Notes: generated by a model from the letters alone, not told the origin. A stretch of DNA of 20,771 nucleotides from Bacillota bacterium (GCA_023451395.1 JAEXZL010000104.1:1-20771); one strand, 5' to 3'. Shown: positions 1 to 7,353, numbered from the stretch's first letter. Numbers and translations are program-made.

Positions 1-720
1 CACTCCGGTAAAAACTCCCCCCTCTTCTGACCCACGAATAATCTCAATTATTCTAGAGTTAGGAAATATACTCTTGTTTATAACTATATCTCTGCTCAAA
101 TGCACCACAATTATTGTGTCGCAGCCCTCTCCATAAAGGGGCTGTATAGGTACATTGTCCACCATTCCTCCATCTACATACTTTCTTCCGTCAATCTCTA
201 CAGCTTCATAGAGGGAAGGAAGAGCTGAAGTGGCAGAGAGAACTTTTATTATGCCTGCCTCATTATAATTATTAAGTTTAAAGTACTTTGTTCTTATATC
301 TGGAAGTTCTGTACAGGTAGCATATATAGACATGGTGCTAGACATTATTATGTTAAGATCCACATATTCGTCAATTATGTCTAAGAGTCCTTGCCTTGAT
401 ACATTTCCCTGCTCTAGGAGCTTTGGAGCGAACTTCTTTATGAAATTTATGTTTTTGTTTCCAATAAAGAGCTTCAGCCCTTTTACTAAAAGTTCACCAT
501 TATCTATAGGAAGAATTTTCTCTCTTGTTATGTTAATCCATATTTCTTCTGCAACCTCATAGTTATCCTGGGCAAATAAGGCGGCATTTAATGCCCCTAT
601 AGAAGTCCCAGATACAGCCTTAATATATTTATCCACACCCAGCTCTCTAAGAGCTTTCCAAACACCAATTTGGTAGGCCCCTCTACCGCCTCCCCCTGCT
701 AATACAAGTCCAACTTTCAT
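1..720 (-). CDS. Patatin-like phospholipase family protein, 3' end cut by window edge
   Basis: A serine lipid acyl hydrolase of the patatin/RssA type, expected to act on phospholipids or acylglycerols in the cytosol. The 240 visible codons show all the family signatures. A glycine-rich oxyanion-hole loop (GGGGRG) is at residues 9-14. The nucleophile elbow G-T-S-I-G is at 38-42, with Ser40 as nucleophile. The catalytic Asp is in an Asp-Gly-Gly motif at 183-185, giving the Ser-Asp dyad of the family. The ATG follows an unusually G-rich ribosome-binding site (seven G, complement of 726-732). No signal peptide is seen. The reading frame stays open to base 1, so the C-terminus lies outside the window. 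The physiological substrate cannot be told from sequence. Confidence 0.9.
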   Translation of the reverse strand, partial: MKVGLVLAGGGGRGAYQIGVWKALRELGVDKYIKAVSGTSIGALNAALFAQDNYEVAEEIWINITREKILPIDNGELLVKGLKLFIGNKNINFIKKFAPKLLEQGNVSRQGLLDIIDEYVDLNIIMSSTMSIYATCTELPDIRTKYFKLNNYNEAGIIKVLSATSALPSLYEAVEIDGRKYVDGGMVDNVPIQPLYGEGCDTIIVVHLSRDIVINKSIFPNSRIIEIIRGSEEGGVFTGV

Positions 721-916
721 TTAATCCCCCCCTAAAATCTTAATCAGACTTATTTTGAATTATGTCCAATATTTCAATTTATATTTCCTTTATAAAAATT
801 ACATATAATAAAACTATAATAACATATTATTAAAAGAGTCCTTAAAGTTCCAAGAAATTAACAGCATTTTAATTAATTTTTATCTTATAAAGGTTTATTA
901 TCAGTGATACTTTATA

Positions 917-922
917 TATAAT
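917..922 (+). promoter_or_regulatory. Candidate -10 box of the PTS IIA gene
   Basis: A consensus TATAAT lies about 50 bases before the start codon in the 253-base gap that follows the patatin gene. No good -35 is found at 17 bases (TTTATT at 894-899). The rest of the gap is AT-rich and holds no convincing gene. Confidence 0.4.
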
Positions 923-973
923 GGTTTTATGTAAGACTAATTACACCTAAGCAGTAAGAAAGGATTGAAAGAA

Positions 974-1453
974 ATGTTTGACTTTTTAAAAAAGAATAAG
1001 GATATTGTGGCTCCTGTTTCAGGTAAGGTTATCGACTTATCAGAAGTACCAGATGAAGTTTTTGCTCAAAGACTTGCAGGAGATGGCGTTGCAATATTAC
1101 CTACAGGAAATGAAATAGTAGCACCGGCAGATGGAGTTCTTACCTTATTATTCAATACAGGGCATGCCTTTGCTATAACTTTAAAAAATGGAGTTGAGTT
1201 ATTAGTTCATATTGGAATAGATACCGTTGCCTTAAACGGTAAAGGTTTTACAAAGCTTGTAGAGCAGGGCATAAAGGTTAAGGCAGGAATGCCCATAGTA
1301 AGAATAGATAAGGAAGCAGTGGAAGCTGCAGGCTATTCACTTATAACCCCAGTTCTTATTACTAACCCTGAAATAATAAAGGACTTAACAGGAGCTGTAG
1401 GAGAAACAGCGGTAGCTGGAGAAACTCAAATAATTGATTATAAAATGGCTTAA
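974..1453 (+). CDS. PTS glucose-type IIA component (IIA-Glc/Crr-like), stand-alone
   Basis: A single-domain phosphotransferase IIA protein that takes phosphate from HPr and passes it to a IIB domain of a sugar permease. The phosphorylated His is in the L-V-H-I-G-I-D-T motif at residue 79, and the supporting His is at 64 in G-H-A-F. Their 15-residue spacing is the same as in E. coli IIA-Glc (His75/His90). Length (159 aa) fits one IIA domain. I place the start at the ATG at 974 because AAAGGA at 958-963 is then 10 bases away. An in-frame TTG at 965 would sit almost on top of the ribosome-binding site. No IIB/IIC gene is beside it, so it probably serves an unlinked permease, and a regulatory role is possible. 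Confidence 0.92.
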   Translation: MFDFLKKNKDIVAPVSGKVIDLSEVPDEVFAQRLAGDGVAILPTGNEIVAPADGVLTLLFNTGHAFAITLKNGVELLVHIGIDTVALNGKGFTKLVEQGIKVKAGMPIVRIDKEAVEAAGYSLITPVLITNPEIIKDLTGAVGETAVAGETQIIDYKMA

Positions 1454-1470
1454 TTTATAGCCATCTTTTA

Positions 1471-1505
1471 GTAGCAGGTAGCTTTGAGCTACCTGCTACT
1501 TTTTT
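1471..1505 (+). terminator. Rho-independent terminator after the PTS IIA gene
   Basis: A perfect 12-bp stem (GTAGCAGGTAGC paired with GCTACCTGCTAC) with a 5-base loop is followed by six T. It starts 17 bases after the stop codon. Confidence 0.93.
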
Positions 1506-1641
1506 ATTAGTCCTTCCAATACTTATACCTCTCTAAAAAATGCAACAAAGTAATAGTACTGTATTTAGGTATTATTTTTTATAAAAAAACAGATACTATT
1601 TCATAAGGCAGTAATTATTTAACAGAAGGAAGGTGCTGGCT

Positions 1642-1902
1642 TTGAATAAGGAAGATGGAATGATGGAAAACTGGCATAATTGGAAGCAAACTTTAGGCTC
1701 TGCCGTTAATCTCGGTGAAGGCCTTGGACTTTCAGAGGACACAATAAACAATGCTTCCTATATGGTAGGAAACTTTTTAACATCCTTTGTAGAACCCAGA
1801 AACAAGGAAGAAGCTCTATTACAGAAGCTTTGGAAGGAAGCAGATGAGGATGAAAGAAAAAGTTTAGCTAAAGTAATAGTAAAAATGGTGGATAAAACAT
1901 AA
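1642..1902 (+). CDS. DUF3243 family protein (YmfJ-like)
   Basis: A small acidic soluble protein of 86 residues, resembling the Bacillus YmfJ/DUF3243 family in length, in the N-terminal W-x-x-W-K region and in the C-terminal acidic segment followed by a short helix. The function of the family is not established. I choose the TTG at 1642 because GAAGGAAGG at 1625-1633 is then 8 bases away. A GTG at 1633 in the same frame would overlap the ribosome-binding site. It is flanked by terminators, so it is probably a single-gene transcript. The family match is from memory of the pattern. Confidence 0.75.
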   Translation: MNKEDGMMENWHNWKQTLGSAVNLGEGLGLSEDTINNASYMVGNFLTSFVEPRNKEEALLQKLWKEADEDERKSLAKVIVKMVDKT

Positions 1903-1942
1903 AATTTATCTTTTCAATAATCTATAATTCATAAGGTATAAA

Positions 1943-1984
1943 GATAGGACTTCAAAGATAATTATTTATCCTTGAAGTCCTATC
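1943..1984. terminator. Bidirectional terminator between convergent genes
   Basis: A 13-bp perfect inverted repeat (GATAGGACTTCAA at 1943-1955 with its complement at 1972-1984), plus an inner GATAA/TTATC pair, lies between the DUF3243 gene (plus) and the MaoC gene (minus). It is followed by ATTTT on the plus side and by a mixed T/A tract on the minus side. Confidence 0.8.
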
Positions 1985-2029
1985 CATTTTAAAGAAACTA
2001 TTAATTATTATAGCCCTGCGAAGCTGTTC

Positions 2030-2452
2030 TTACCCTGCCTTTGGAGGCATTACTGTCGCTGTGCCTGATATAACCATCTTACCTGCTTGATTTATACAGG
2101 TAGTAGAGAGCTTTATCCTGTTCTTATCCTTAATAATTTCTATAACCTCTGCTTCCGCAGTTATAGTATCTCCTATCTTTACTGGTGCAGTAAATTTAAG
2201 ATCCTGTGCTAAATATATAGTTCCAGGTCCCGGAAGATACATTCCAAGAACTGTAGAAATAAATCCAGACACTAATATACCATGAGCTATCCTTCCTTTG
2301 AACATACTCTCAGAAGCCTGGATTTTATTTATGTGAGCAGGATTTAAATCTCCAGTTATCCCTGCAAACAAATACACATCTGATTCTGAAATAGTTTTAG
2401 TAAAGCTAGACTTGTCTCCTAAACTTATTTCTTCAATAGTTTTCCCTGTCAT
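2030..2452 (-). CDS. MaoC-family (R)-specific enoyl-CoA hydratase
   Basis: A single hot-dog-fold hydratase expected to interconvert trans-2-enoyl-CoA and (R)-3-hydroxyacyl-CoA, or to act on a similar thioester. The hydratase-2 motif is intact: F-A-G-x-T-G-D-x-N-P-x-H with Asp35 and His40, the same spacing as the catalytic Asp31/His36 of PhaJ. The length of 140 aa is normal for a one-domain PhaJ-like enzyme. The ATG is preceded by AAAGGGGTATTATT in mRNA sense. It is transcribed away from the aldo/keto reductase, with a shared 153-base gap containing an inverted repeat. No polyhydroxyalkanoate or acyl-CoA dehydrogenase gene is nearby, so the pathway is not known. Confidence 0.88.
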   Translation of the reverse strand: MTGKTIEEISLGDKSSFTKTISESDVYLFAGITGDLNPAHINKIQASESMFKGRIAHGILVSGFISTVLGMYLPGPGTIYLAQDLKFTAPVKIGDTITAEAEVIEIIKDKNRIKLSTTCINQAGKMVISGTATVMPPKAG

Positions 2453-2497
2453 AATAATACCCCTTTCAACCCTTATTGTTAAATTTTATACAATATT

Positions 2498-2524
2498 ATT
2501 ATAACATGAAAAATGATTCATGTT
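2498..2524 (-). promoter_or_regulatory. Promoter -10 and 22-bp inverted repeat upstream of the MaoC gene
   Basis: In minus-strand sense a TATAAT box (complement of 2498-2503) is abutted by a perfect inverted repeat, AACATGAA-N6-TTCATGTT at 2503-2524. The repeat fills the -35/-10 spacer, a typical place for a repressor operator. Which protein would bind is unknown. Confidence 0.55.
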
Positions 2525-2569
2525 TGCTTTGTTTTCAAAAAATTTTAATTATTACCATATACTTTCAAG

Positions 2570-2575
2570 TATAAT
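2570..2575 (+). promoter_or_regulatory. Candidate -10 box of the aldo/keto reductase gene
   Basis: A consensus TATAAT lies 30 bases before the start codon of the aldo/keto reductase. No clear -35 is visible, suggesting a weak or activator-dependent promoter. Confidence 0.4.
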
Positions 2576-2605
2576 TAGCCTATAGATCAGGAAAGGAGAA
2601 TAACT

Positions 2606-3439
2606 ATGGATACTCATTTGCAATTTATAACTCTAAATAATGGAGTAAAAATACCTAAAATAGGCTTTGGAGCATATTTGCTTAAAGAAGGAGAAGAAAC
2701 AGTAGAGGCTGTAGGGGAAGCACTGAAGGCAGGGTATAGAAGTATTGATACTGCAAGTCTTTATGGCAATGAAAAAAATATAGGACAAGCTATCCGAGAA
2801 TCCCTCATCCCCAGAGAGGATATATTTGTTACAACTAAGGTAGGAAAGGATGAGCAAGGTTATGATAACACCCTTAAAGCCTTTGAAAATAGCTTAGATA
2901 GACTTCAAATGAGTTATATAGATTTATATCTCATCCATTGGCCGGTACCAGATAAATCTTTAGAATCTTACCGTGCTTTAGAGAAGCTATATAAGGAAGG
3001 AAAGATAAGAGCTATAGGAGTTTCTAACTTTAACATTCACCACCTAGAGACTCTTCTTTCCTTCTGCGAGATACCTCCTACAGTTAATCAGATGGAGCTC
3101 CACCCCTTGCTCTCTCAGGAGCCTCTTAGGAGATTTTGTATAAAACATAAAATTCAAATAGAGGCTTGGTCCCCTCTCATGAGAGGTGGAAAGATAATGG
3201 ATAATGATATTATCCTGAGAATGGCTGAGGAATACGGAAAGACTCCTGCTCAGATAATTTTAAGATGGCACTACCAGCATAACATAATTGCCATTCCTAA
3301 ATCTAAAACCCCTTCTAGGATAAGGGAGAATATAGACATATTTGATTTTCAGCTAAGTGAAAGCCATATGGAAATTATAGATCATATGAATGTAGATCTT
3401 CACATAGGAATTAACCCCGATGATGTAATAAGGCTTTAG
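2606..3439 (+). CDS. Aldo/keto reductase
   Basis: An NADPH-dependent (beta/alpha)8-barrel reductase of aldehydes and ketones, closest in pattern to the 2,5-diketo-gluconate reductase/YvgN type. The full catalytic tetrad is present at canonical positions: Asp48, Tyr53, Lys78 and His111 (in L-I-H-W-P). The cofactor-phosphate-binding segment A-I-P-K-S-K-T is near the C-terminus. The length of 277 aa is typical. GGAAAGGAG ends 9 bases before the ATG. The substrate is undetermined: such enzymes are often broad and act in detoxification of reactive aldehydes. Confidence 0.93.
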   Translation: MDTHLQFITLNNGVKIPKIGFGAYLLKEGEETVEAVGEALKAGYRSIDTASLYGNEKNIGQAIRESLIPREDIFVTTKVGKDEQGYDNTLKAFENSLDRLQMSYIDLYLIHWPVPDKSLESYRALEKLYKEGKIRAIGVSNFNIHHLETLLSFCEIPPTVNQMELHPLLSQEPLRRFCIKHKIQIEAWSPLMRGGKIMDNDIILRMAEEYGKTPAQIILRWHYQHNIIAIPKSKTPSRIRENIDIFDFQLSESHMEIIDHMNVDLHIGINPDDVIRL

Positions 3440-3446
3440 TTCAATA

Positions 3447-3493
3447 TGAAATAGCAGCAGTTATTTTCCTCAAAAGAATATACCTGCTGCTTC
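3447..3493 (+). terminator. Possible terminator after the aldo/keto reductase gene
   Basis: GCAGCAG at 3454-3460 pairs with CTGCTGC at 3484-3490, extended by TGAA/TTCA across a 3-base bulge, and is followed by a T-rich stretch. The loop is long (23 bases) but can itself fold, so the call is tentative. Confidence 0.45.
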
Positions 3494-3575
3494 ATTTTCT
3501 TAAAGATTTATTGTGCATAATAAAAAAGCATCTTAGTGACATACTAGAATTAATAATATTTTTTTCAATTTCCCA

Positions 3576-3604
3576 TTGACTCTTTTGTAAGTTAATGGTA
3601 TTAT
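3576..3604 (+). promoter_or_regulatory. Sigma-A promoter of csoR
   Basis: TTGACT (3576-3581) and TATTAT (3599-3604) are separated by exactly 17 bases. The predicted start of transcription is about 3611, immediately before the GC-rich palindrome. Confidence 0.85.
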
Positions 3605-3613
3605 AACCTTAGA

Positions 3614-3630
3614 CACCCCCCTGGGGGGTG
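3614..3630 (+). promoter_or_regulatory. CsoR-type operator (GC-rich palindrome)
   Basis: CACCCCCC-T-GGGGGGTG is a perfect 17-bp palindrome in otherwise AT-rich DNA, placed just after the predicted transcription start and before csoR. CsoR-family repressors are known to bind G/C-tract palindromes of this kind and to release them on binding Cu(I). Autoregulation of csoR, probably together with copA, is inferred. Confidence 0.85.
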
Positions 3631-3645
3631 GGGAGGTGAAAGAAT

Positions 3646-3912
3646 ATGAATTCTGAACAACAGAAGGCTCTTCAATTATTGAAGGTTTGCCGTGGTCAAA
3701 TAGATGGAGTAATAAAAATGATAGAAAATGATAGATATTGTATAGATATCTCAAATCAGATAATTGCTTCTCAGGCTCTTCTTAAAAAAGCCAATCAGAA
3801 TATCTTAAAGCAGCACATGCACTGCTGTGTTAAGGATGCAATTTTAGAAGATAAAGCCGATGAGAAGATAGAAGAAATGTTGGACATTTTAAATAAGCTT
3901 ATTGATAAATAA
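3646..3912 (+). CDS. csoR: Copper-sensing transcriptional repressor CsoR
   Basis: A small all-helical repressor of the CsoR/RcnR (DUF156) family. The Cu(I)-ligand set is complete: Cys32, His57 and Cys61, with the same 25- and 4-residue spacing as Cys36-His61-Cys65 of Mycobacterium tuberculosis CsoR. This supports copper rather than nickel/cobalt or formaldehyde sensing. The 88-residue length is typical. GGGGAGGTG ends 7 bases before the ATG and merges with the right arm of the operator. It is followed at 70 bases by the copper ATPase gene, with no clear terminator between, so the two are likely one transcript induced by copper. Confidence 0.95.
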   Translation: MNSEQQKALQLLKVCRGQIDGVIKMIENDRYCIDISNQIIASQALLKKANQNILKQHMHCCVKDAILEDKADEKIEEMLDILNKLIDK

Positions 3913-3982
3913 ACTTATGTCACAGCTTTTTTATTTATAACTTATCAATTAACAGTCAATAAAATTATCAAAGGAGGTTATT

Positions 3983-6427
3983 ATGAAAAGTAAAACCTAT
4001 AAAATAGAGGGTATGACCTGTGCCTCATGCTCTAGTGCAGTTGAAAGAGCCTTTAAAAAGGTTCCTGGAGCGGAAAAGGTTAGCGTAAATTTAGCAACAG
4101 AAAAAATGAATATAGATTTTGACGAGAGTAAGCTTCAGGAAAATGATATATTCAAAGCTGTAGAGAAGGCAGGTTATAAAGCCCTTCCTATAATGAAAAA
4201 TGCATCTTTGAAGATAGAAGGCATGACCTGTGCTTCCTGTGTAGCTGCTGTAGAGCGATCTGTAAATAAGCTCTCCGGTATTGAAGGAGTAAATGTAAAC
4301 TTAGCAACAGAGAAGCTAAGTGCTCAATATGATCCAGAAGCTATATCTATAGCAGATATTAAAAAGGCTGTGGATAAAGCTGGCTATAAGGCTGTAGAAG
4401 AAGAAAGCTCTGTGGATTATGATAGGCTTAAAAAGGAAAAAGAGATCAAATCTCTATGGACAAGATTTATAGTTTCCGCAATATTTACCGTTCCGCTCAT
4501 TATAATTGCTATGGGCCCAATGATGGGAATGCCTCTTCCAGATTTTATGAGTCCAATGCATAATCCCCTCACCTTTGGTTTAATTCAGCTTGCACTTTCC
4601 ATACCTGTTGTTATAGCTGGAAGAAAGTTCTTTAAGGTTGGATTTAAGGCATTATTTATGGGTGGCCCAAATATGGATTCTTTGATATCCATAGGAAGTC
4701 TTGCGGCAGTAGCTTACGGTATTTTTGCAATAGTGCAAATATCCCTTGGCCATCATGAATATGCTCATGATATGTATTTTGAATCTGCAGCAACAATTTT
4801 AACACTTATTACTCTTGGTAAATATCTTGAGTCTGTTACAAAGGGTAAGACCTCTGAGGCTATAAAAAAGCTCATGGGCCTTGCACCTAAAAATGCCACT
4901 GTAATCCGCAATGCTAAAGAAGTGCTCATACCTATAGACGAAGTAGAAGTTGGCGATATACTAGTGGTTAAGCCTGGAGAAAAGCTTCCTGTAGATGGTG
5001 AAGTCACAGAAGGACTGACCTCTATTGATGAGGCTATGCTCACAGGAGAAAGTATACCAGTAGAAAAATCACCAGGAAGTAAGGTCTATGGAGCAAGCAT
5101 AAATAAAAATGGCTCCATTAAATATAAGGCAACAAAGGTAGGTAAAGATACCGCACTGGCTCAGATAATAAAGCTTGTGGAGGATGCTCAGGGCTCCAAA
5201 GCCCCCATTGCAAAGCTTGCAGACATAATCTCCGGGTACTTTGTTCCTATAGTTATTGCCCTTGCAGTTATTTCAGCTTTAGTATGGCTCTTTGTAGGTA
5301 AAGGAACTATTTTCTCCTTAACTATATTTATCTCTGTTCTAGTAATAGCTTGTCCTTGTGCCTTAGGTCTTGCTACACCAACAGCTATTATGGTTGGTAC
5401 TGGAAAAGGTGCAGAATATGGAGTGCTGATAAAAAGCGGAGAAGCACTAGAAACAGCACACAGAGTAGCTACTGTTGTTTTTGATAAAACAGGAACTATC
5501 ACAGAGGGTAAGCCTAAGGTGACAGACATTGTAGCCTTAAAATATTCAGAGGATGAACTTCTGACCCTAGCTGCCAGCGGAGAAAAGGGTTCTGAACATC
5601 CACTAGGCGAGGCAATAGTTACCGCAGCAGAAGAAAAAAATCTATCCTTAATATCCGCAGAAGGCTTTAAAGCTATTACTGGTAAGGGTATAGAGGTAAC
5701 ATTAAATGGAAAAGCTATACTCCTTGGAAATAAAAAGCTCATGACGGAAAGAAATATAGTTCTTGATGCATCTATCACAGCGACATCTGATAGGCTTGCC
5801 TCAGAAGGAAAAACTCCTATGTATATAGCTGAGGATGACTCCCTTATAGGAATTGTTGCTGTGGCGGATACCTTAAAGCCTAGCAGTAAGAAGGCTATAG
5901 AAAAGCTTCATTCTATGGGCATTGAAGTGGCAATGATCACTGGTGACAATAAGAGAACCGCAGAAGCAATAGCTAAAGAGGTAGGTATAGATATAGTATT
6001 ATCTGAGGTTCTTCCAGAAGATAAATCTAATGAGGTTAAGAAGCTTCAAGAAAGAGGAAAGAAAGTAGCTATGGTAGGTGATGGAATAAATGATGCACCT
6101 GCACTAGCCCAAGCGGATGTAGGTATAGCTATAGGCTCTGGTACAGATGTAGCCATTGAGTCAGCAGATATTGTTCTTATGAAAAGCGATATCCTGGATG
6201 TAGTTACCGCTATAGACCTTAGCAAGAAAACTATAAAAAATATCAAGGAAAATCTCTTCTGGGCCTTTGGCTACAATACTCTAGGAATACCAATAGCTAT
6301 GGGCATATGGTACGCCTTTGGAGGTCCTCTAATGAACCCAATGCTGGCAGCACTTGCCATGAGCTTTAGCTCAGTATCAGTGCTTCTAAATGCTCTAAGA
6401 CTTAAAGCCTTTAAACCAGCAGCATAG
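3983..6427 (+). CDS. copA: Cu(I)-exporting P1B-type ATPase CopA
   Basis: A membrane pump that exports Cu(I) using ATP. Two N-terminal HMA domains carry G-M-T-C-A-S-C (Cys13/16 and Cys83/86). The membrane metal site has Cys-Pro-Cys at 457-459, Tyr764-Asn765, and Met793-x-x-Ser796-Ser797, the signature of the Cu(I)-specific P1B-1 group. Actuator T-G-E-S is at 354-357. Phosphorylation motif D-K-T-G-T starts at Asp501. The nucleotide-domain His539-Pro540 and G-D-G-I-N-D-A-P at 699-706 are present. The length of 814 aa is normal for a two-HMA pump. A strong AAGGAGG is 5 bases before the ATG. It lies behind csoR and in front of copZ. Confidence 0.97.
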   Translation: MKSKTYKIEGMTCASCSSAVERAFKKVPGAEKVSVNLATEKMNIDFDESKLQENDIFKAVEKAGYKALPIMKNASLKIEGMTCASCVAAVERSVNKLSGIEGVNVNLATEKLSAQYDPEAISIADIKKAVDKAGYKAVEEESSVDYDRLKKEKEIKSLWTRFIVSAIFTVPLIIIAMGPMMGMPLPDFMSPMHNPLTFGLIQLALSIPVVIAGRKFFKVGFKALFMGGPNMDSLISIGSLAAVAYGIFAIVQISLGHHEYAHDMYFESAATILTLITLGKYLESVTKGKTSEAIKKLMGLAPKNATVIRNAKEVLIPIDEVEVGDILVVKPGEKLPVDGEVTEGLTSIDEAMLTGESIPVEKSPGSKVYGASINKNGSIKYKATKVGKDTALAQIIKLVEDAQGSKAPIAKLADIISGYFVPIVIALAVISALVWLFVGKGTIFSLTIFISVLVIACPCALGLATPTAIMVGTGKGAEYGVLIKSGEALETAHRVATVVFDKTGTITEGKPKVTDIVALKYSEDELLTLAASGEKGSEHPLGEAIVTAAEEKNLSLISAEGFKAITGKGIEVTLNGKAILLGNKKLMTERNIVLDASITATSDRLASEGKTPMYIAEDDSLIGIVAVADTLKPSSKKAIEKLHSMGIEVAMITGDNKRTAEAIAKEVGIDIVLSEVLPEDKSNEVKKLQERGKKVAMVGDGINDAPALAQADVGIAIGSGTDVAIESADIVLMKSDILDVVTAIDLSKKTIKNIKENLFWAFGYNTLGIPIAMGIWYAFGGPLMNPMLAALAMSFSSVSVLLNALRLKAFKPAA

Positions 6428-6463
6428 TAAATATAAGGATAACTTTAACTTAGTATTAATTTT

Positions 6464-6530
6464 CTTCTCCTGTAATTTTTTATAATCCATCCTCTAGTAT
6501 AATGAGAATAAATATTAATTACAGGAGGAG
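6464..6530 (+). promoter_or_regulatory. Leader hairpin covering the ribosome-binding site of the HMA-like gene, with TATAAT in its loop
   Basis: CTTCTCCTGTAATT (6464-6477) can pair over 14 bp (one G-U) with AATTACAGGAGGAG (6517-6530), which is the ribosome-binding site of the gene starting at 6537. The 39-base loop holds two TATAAT boxes (6481-6486 and 6498-6503). A transcript running through from copA could hide the ribosome-binding site, while one starting inside the loop would lack the 5' arm. No strong -35 is seen for either box. Confidence 0.5.
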
Positions 6531-6536
6531 TGCTTA

Positions 6537-6743
6537 ATGATAAGAAAAAAAGCTATTATTGAAGGTCTCTACACTGAAGGCAGTATGAAAAGAGTTAGAG
6601 ATAGTATCACCAAGGTTAATAAGGTCACTTCCGTAGCAGTTAATAGAGAAGAGGCAATCATTGAAGGTGATACCTCTGATGATGAGATTGTAAAGGCTGT
6701 GGAGGAAGCAGGCTTTAATATAAATATTCTTCAAGAAATATAA
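6537..6743 (+). CDS. HMA-fold protein lacking the metal-binding CxxC
   Basis: A 68-residue protein that aligns along its whole length with the CopZ encoded 18 bases downstream: similar strand/helix pattern, V-T-S-x-x-V, I-I-E-G-D, and V-K-A-V-E-E-A-G-F near the end. The metal loop G-M-S-C-x-x-C of CopZ is replaced by G-L-Y-T-E-G-S, so both cysteines are gone (Thr and Ser in their places) and the protein has no cysteine at all. It therefore cannot be a normal copper chaperone. It may be a structural or regulatory partner of CopA or CopZ, or may bind something else. The ATG follows AGGAGGAG by 6 bases. The reading frame is intact, which argues against decay. Confidence 0.8.
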   Translation: MIRKKAIIEGLYTEGSMKRVRDSITKVNKVTSVAVNREEAIIEGDTSDDEIVKAVEEAGFNINILQEI

Positions 6744-6761
6744 TTTTTAGGAGGTTTTAAA

Positions 6762-6962
6762 ATGTTAAAGGTTAAAATATCAGGAATGTCCTGTCAACAC
6801 TGTGTTAGAAGAGTAGATAATGCTCTAAAGGAAGTACCAGGAGTAACTTCTGCTAAGGTCTCTGTAGGTGAGGCTGATATAGATGGTACAGCATCAGTAG
6901 AAGCAGTTAAGGAAGCAATTGAAGATGCAGGCTACGATATAGAAAAAATAGAAGAACTATAA
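6762..6962 (+). CDS. copZ: Copper chaperone CopZ
   Basis: A 66-residue single HMA domain that carries Cu(I) in the cytosol to CopA and CsoR. The metal loop is G-M-S-C-Q-H-C with Cys11 and Cys14. The His between the cysteines is the residue often found in bacterial CopZ proteins. A strong AGGAGG lies 7 bases before the ATG. It is 18 bases after the cysteine-less paralogue and is presumably translated from the same message. Confidence 0.93.
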   Translation: MLKVKISGMSCQHCVRRVDNALKEVPGVTSAKVSVGEADIDGTASVEAVKEAIEDAGYDIEKIEEL

Positions 6963-6972
6963 TAAAAAAGAA

Positions 6973-7003
6973 GGGCTCTGTGAAGGAAGATTTCACAGGG
7001 CCC
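6973..7003. terminator. Terminator between copZ and the convergent membrane-protein gene
   Basis: GGGCTCTGTGAA at 6973-6984 pairs over 12 bp (one G-U) with TTCACAGGGCCC at 6992-7003. The T-rich tail (TTCTTTTTTATT) lies on the minus-strand side, so it fits best as the terminator of the minus-strand gene at 7060-7353, but the hairpin is also well placed after copZ. Confidence 0.8.
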
Positions 7004-7059
7004 TAGTTAAGTAAAAAGAGGAATGACATATACGATATTTTTTGTCGGCTAAACAATTA

Positions 7060-7353
7060 CTACATATTCATAAAAAAATATGAGGTTAGGAGTAAAAAAG
7101 TTAAGAATACGGTCTCTGAGAACCTTCTTTTAACTCTTCTTTTCAGGAGGCTTTCAAGTCCATCTTCATTTTCCTGAAGATAAGCTTCTATATATTCAAC
7201 AAACTGGCTGTCACTTAGCTTACTTATCTCTTCATCGCTAGTGATATTTATTGCATATTCTTTTTTCTTCAGGTGTCTTACTACTCTTTTTCTAAGGCTG
7301 AAGCCTACAAAAAGACCTATGAAAGAAAAGACTAAAATTATATAACCCTCCAA
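7060..7353 (-). CDS. Small membrane protein of unknown function, two predicted helices
   Basis: I do not recognise this 97-residue protein. It has a hydrophobic segment at about residues 4-20, a very basic stretch right after it (R-K-R-V-V-R-H-L-K-K-K), a central acidic region of about 40 residues (S-D-E-E-I-S-K-L-S-D), another basic patch (K-R-R-V-K-R-R) and a second hydrophobic segment at about 80-96. This suggests a hairpin with both ends in the membrane and a charged loop on the cytoplasmic side. Start is TTG, chosen because AAGGAGGG (complement of 7360-7367) is at good distance. No in-frame ATG lies at this position. It is a single gene with its own terminator. Confidence 0.65.
   Translation of the reverse strand: MEGYIILVFSFIGLFVGFSLRKRVVRHLKKKEYAINITSDEEISKLSDSQFVEYIEAYLQENEDGLESLLKRRVKRRFSETVFLTFLLLTSYFFMNM

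Noticed and set aside
332..562. Open frame on the plus strand inside the patatin gene
   Set aside because: It is antisense to a clear phospholipase frame and has no recognisable protein features.
726..732. Seven-G tract in a ribosome-binding site (also 10657-10663) as a phase-variation switch
   Set aside because: The tracts are short and lie outside coding sequence. A G-rich ribosome-binding site is the simpler explanation.
762..833. 23-codon open frame in the gap before the PTS IIA gene
   Set aside because: No ribosome-binding site, very AT-rich codons and no signal-peptide or other features.
3913..3982. Possible terminator between csoR and copA (GCTTTTTTATTT)
   Set aside because: The T-run has no convincing stem before it, so read-through from csoR to copA is more likely.
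5188..5778. 196-codon open frame antisense to copA
   Set aside because: It is a shadow of the ATPase codons, has no ribosome-binding site and overlaps conserved motifs.
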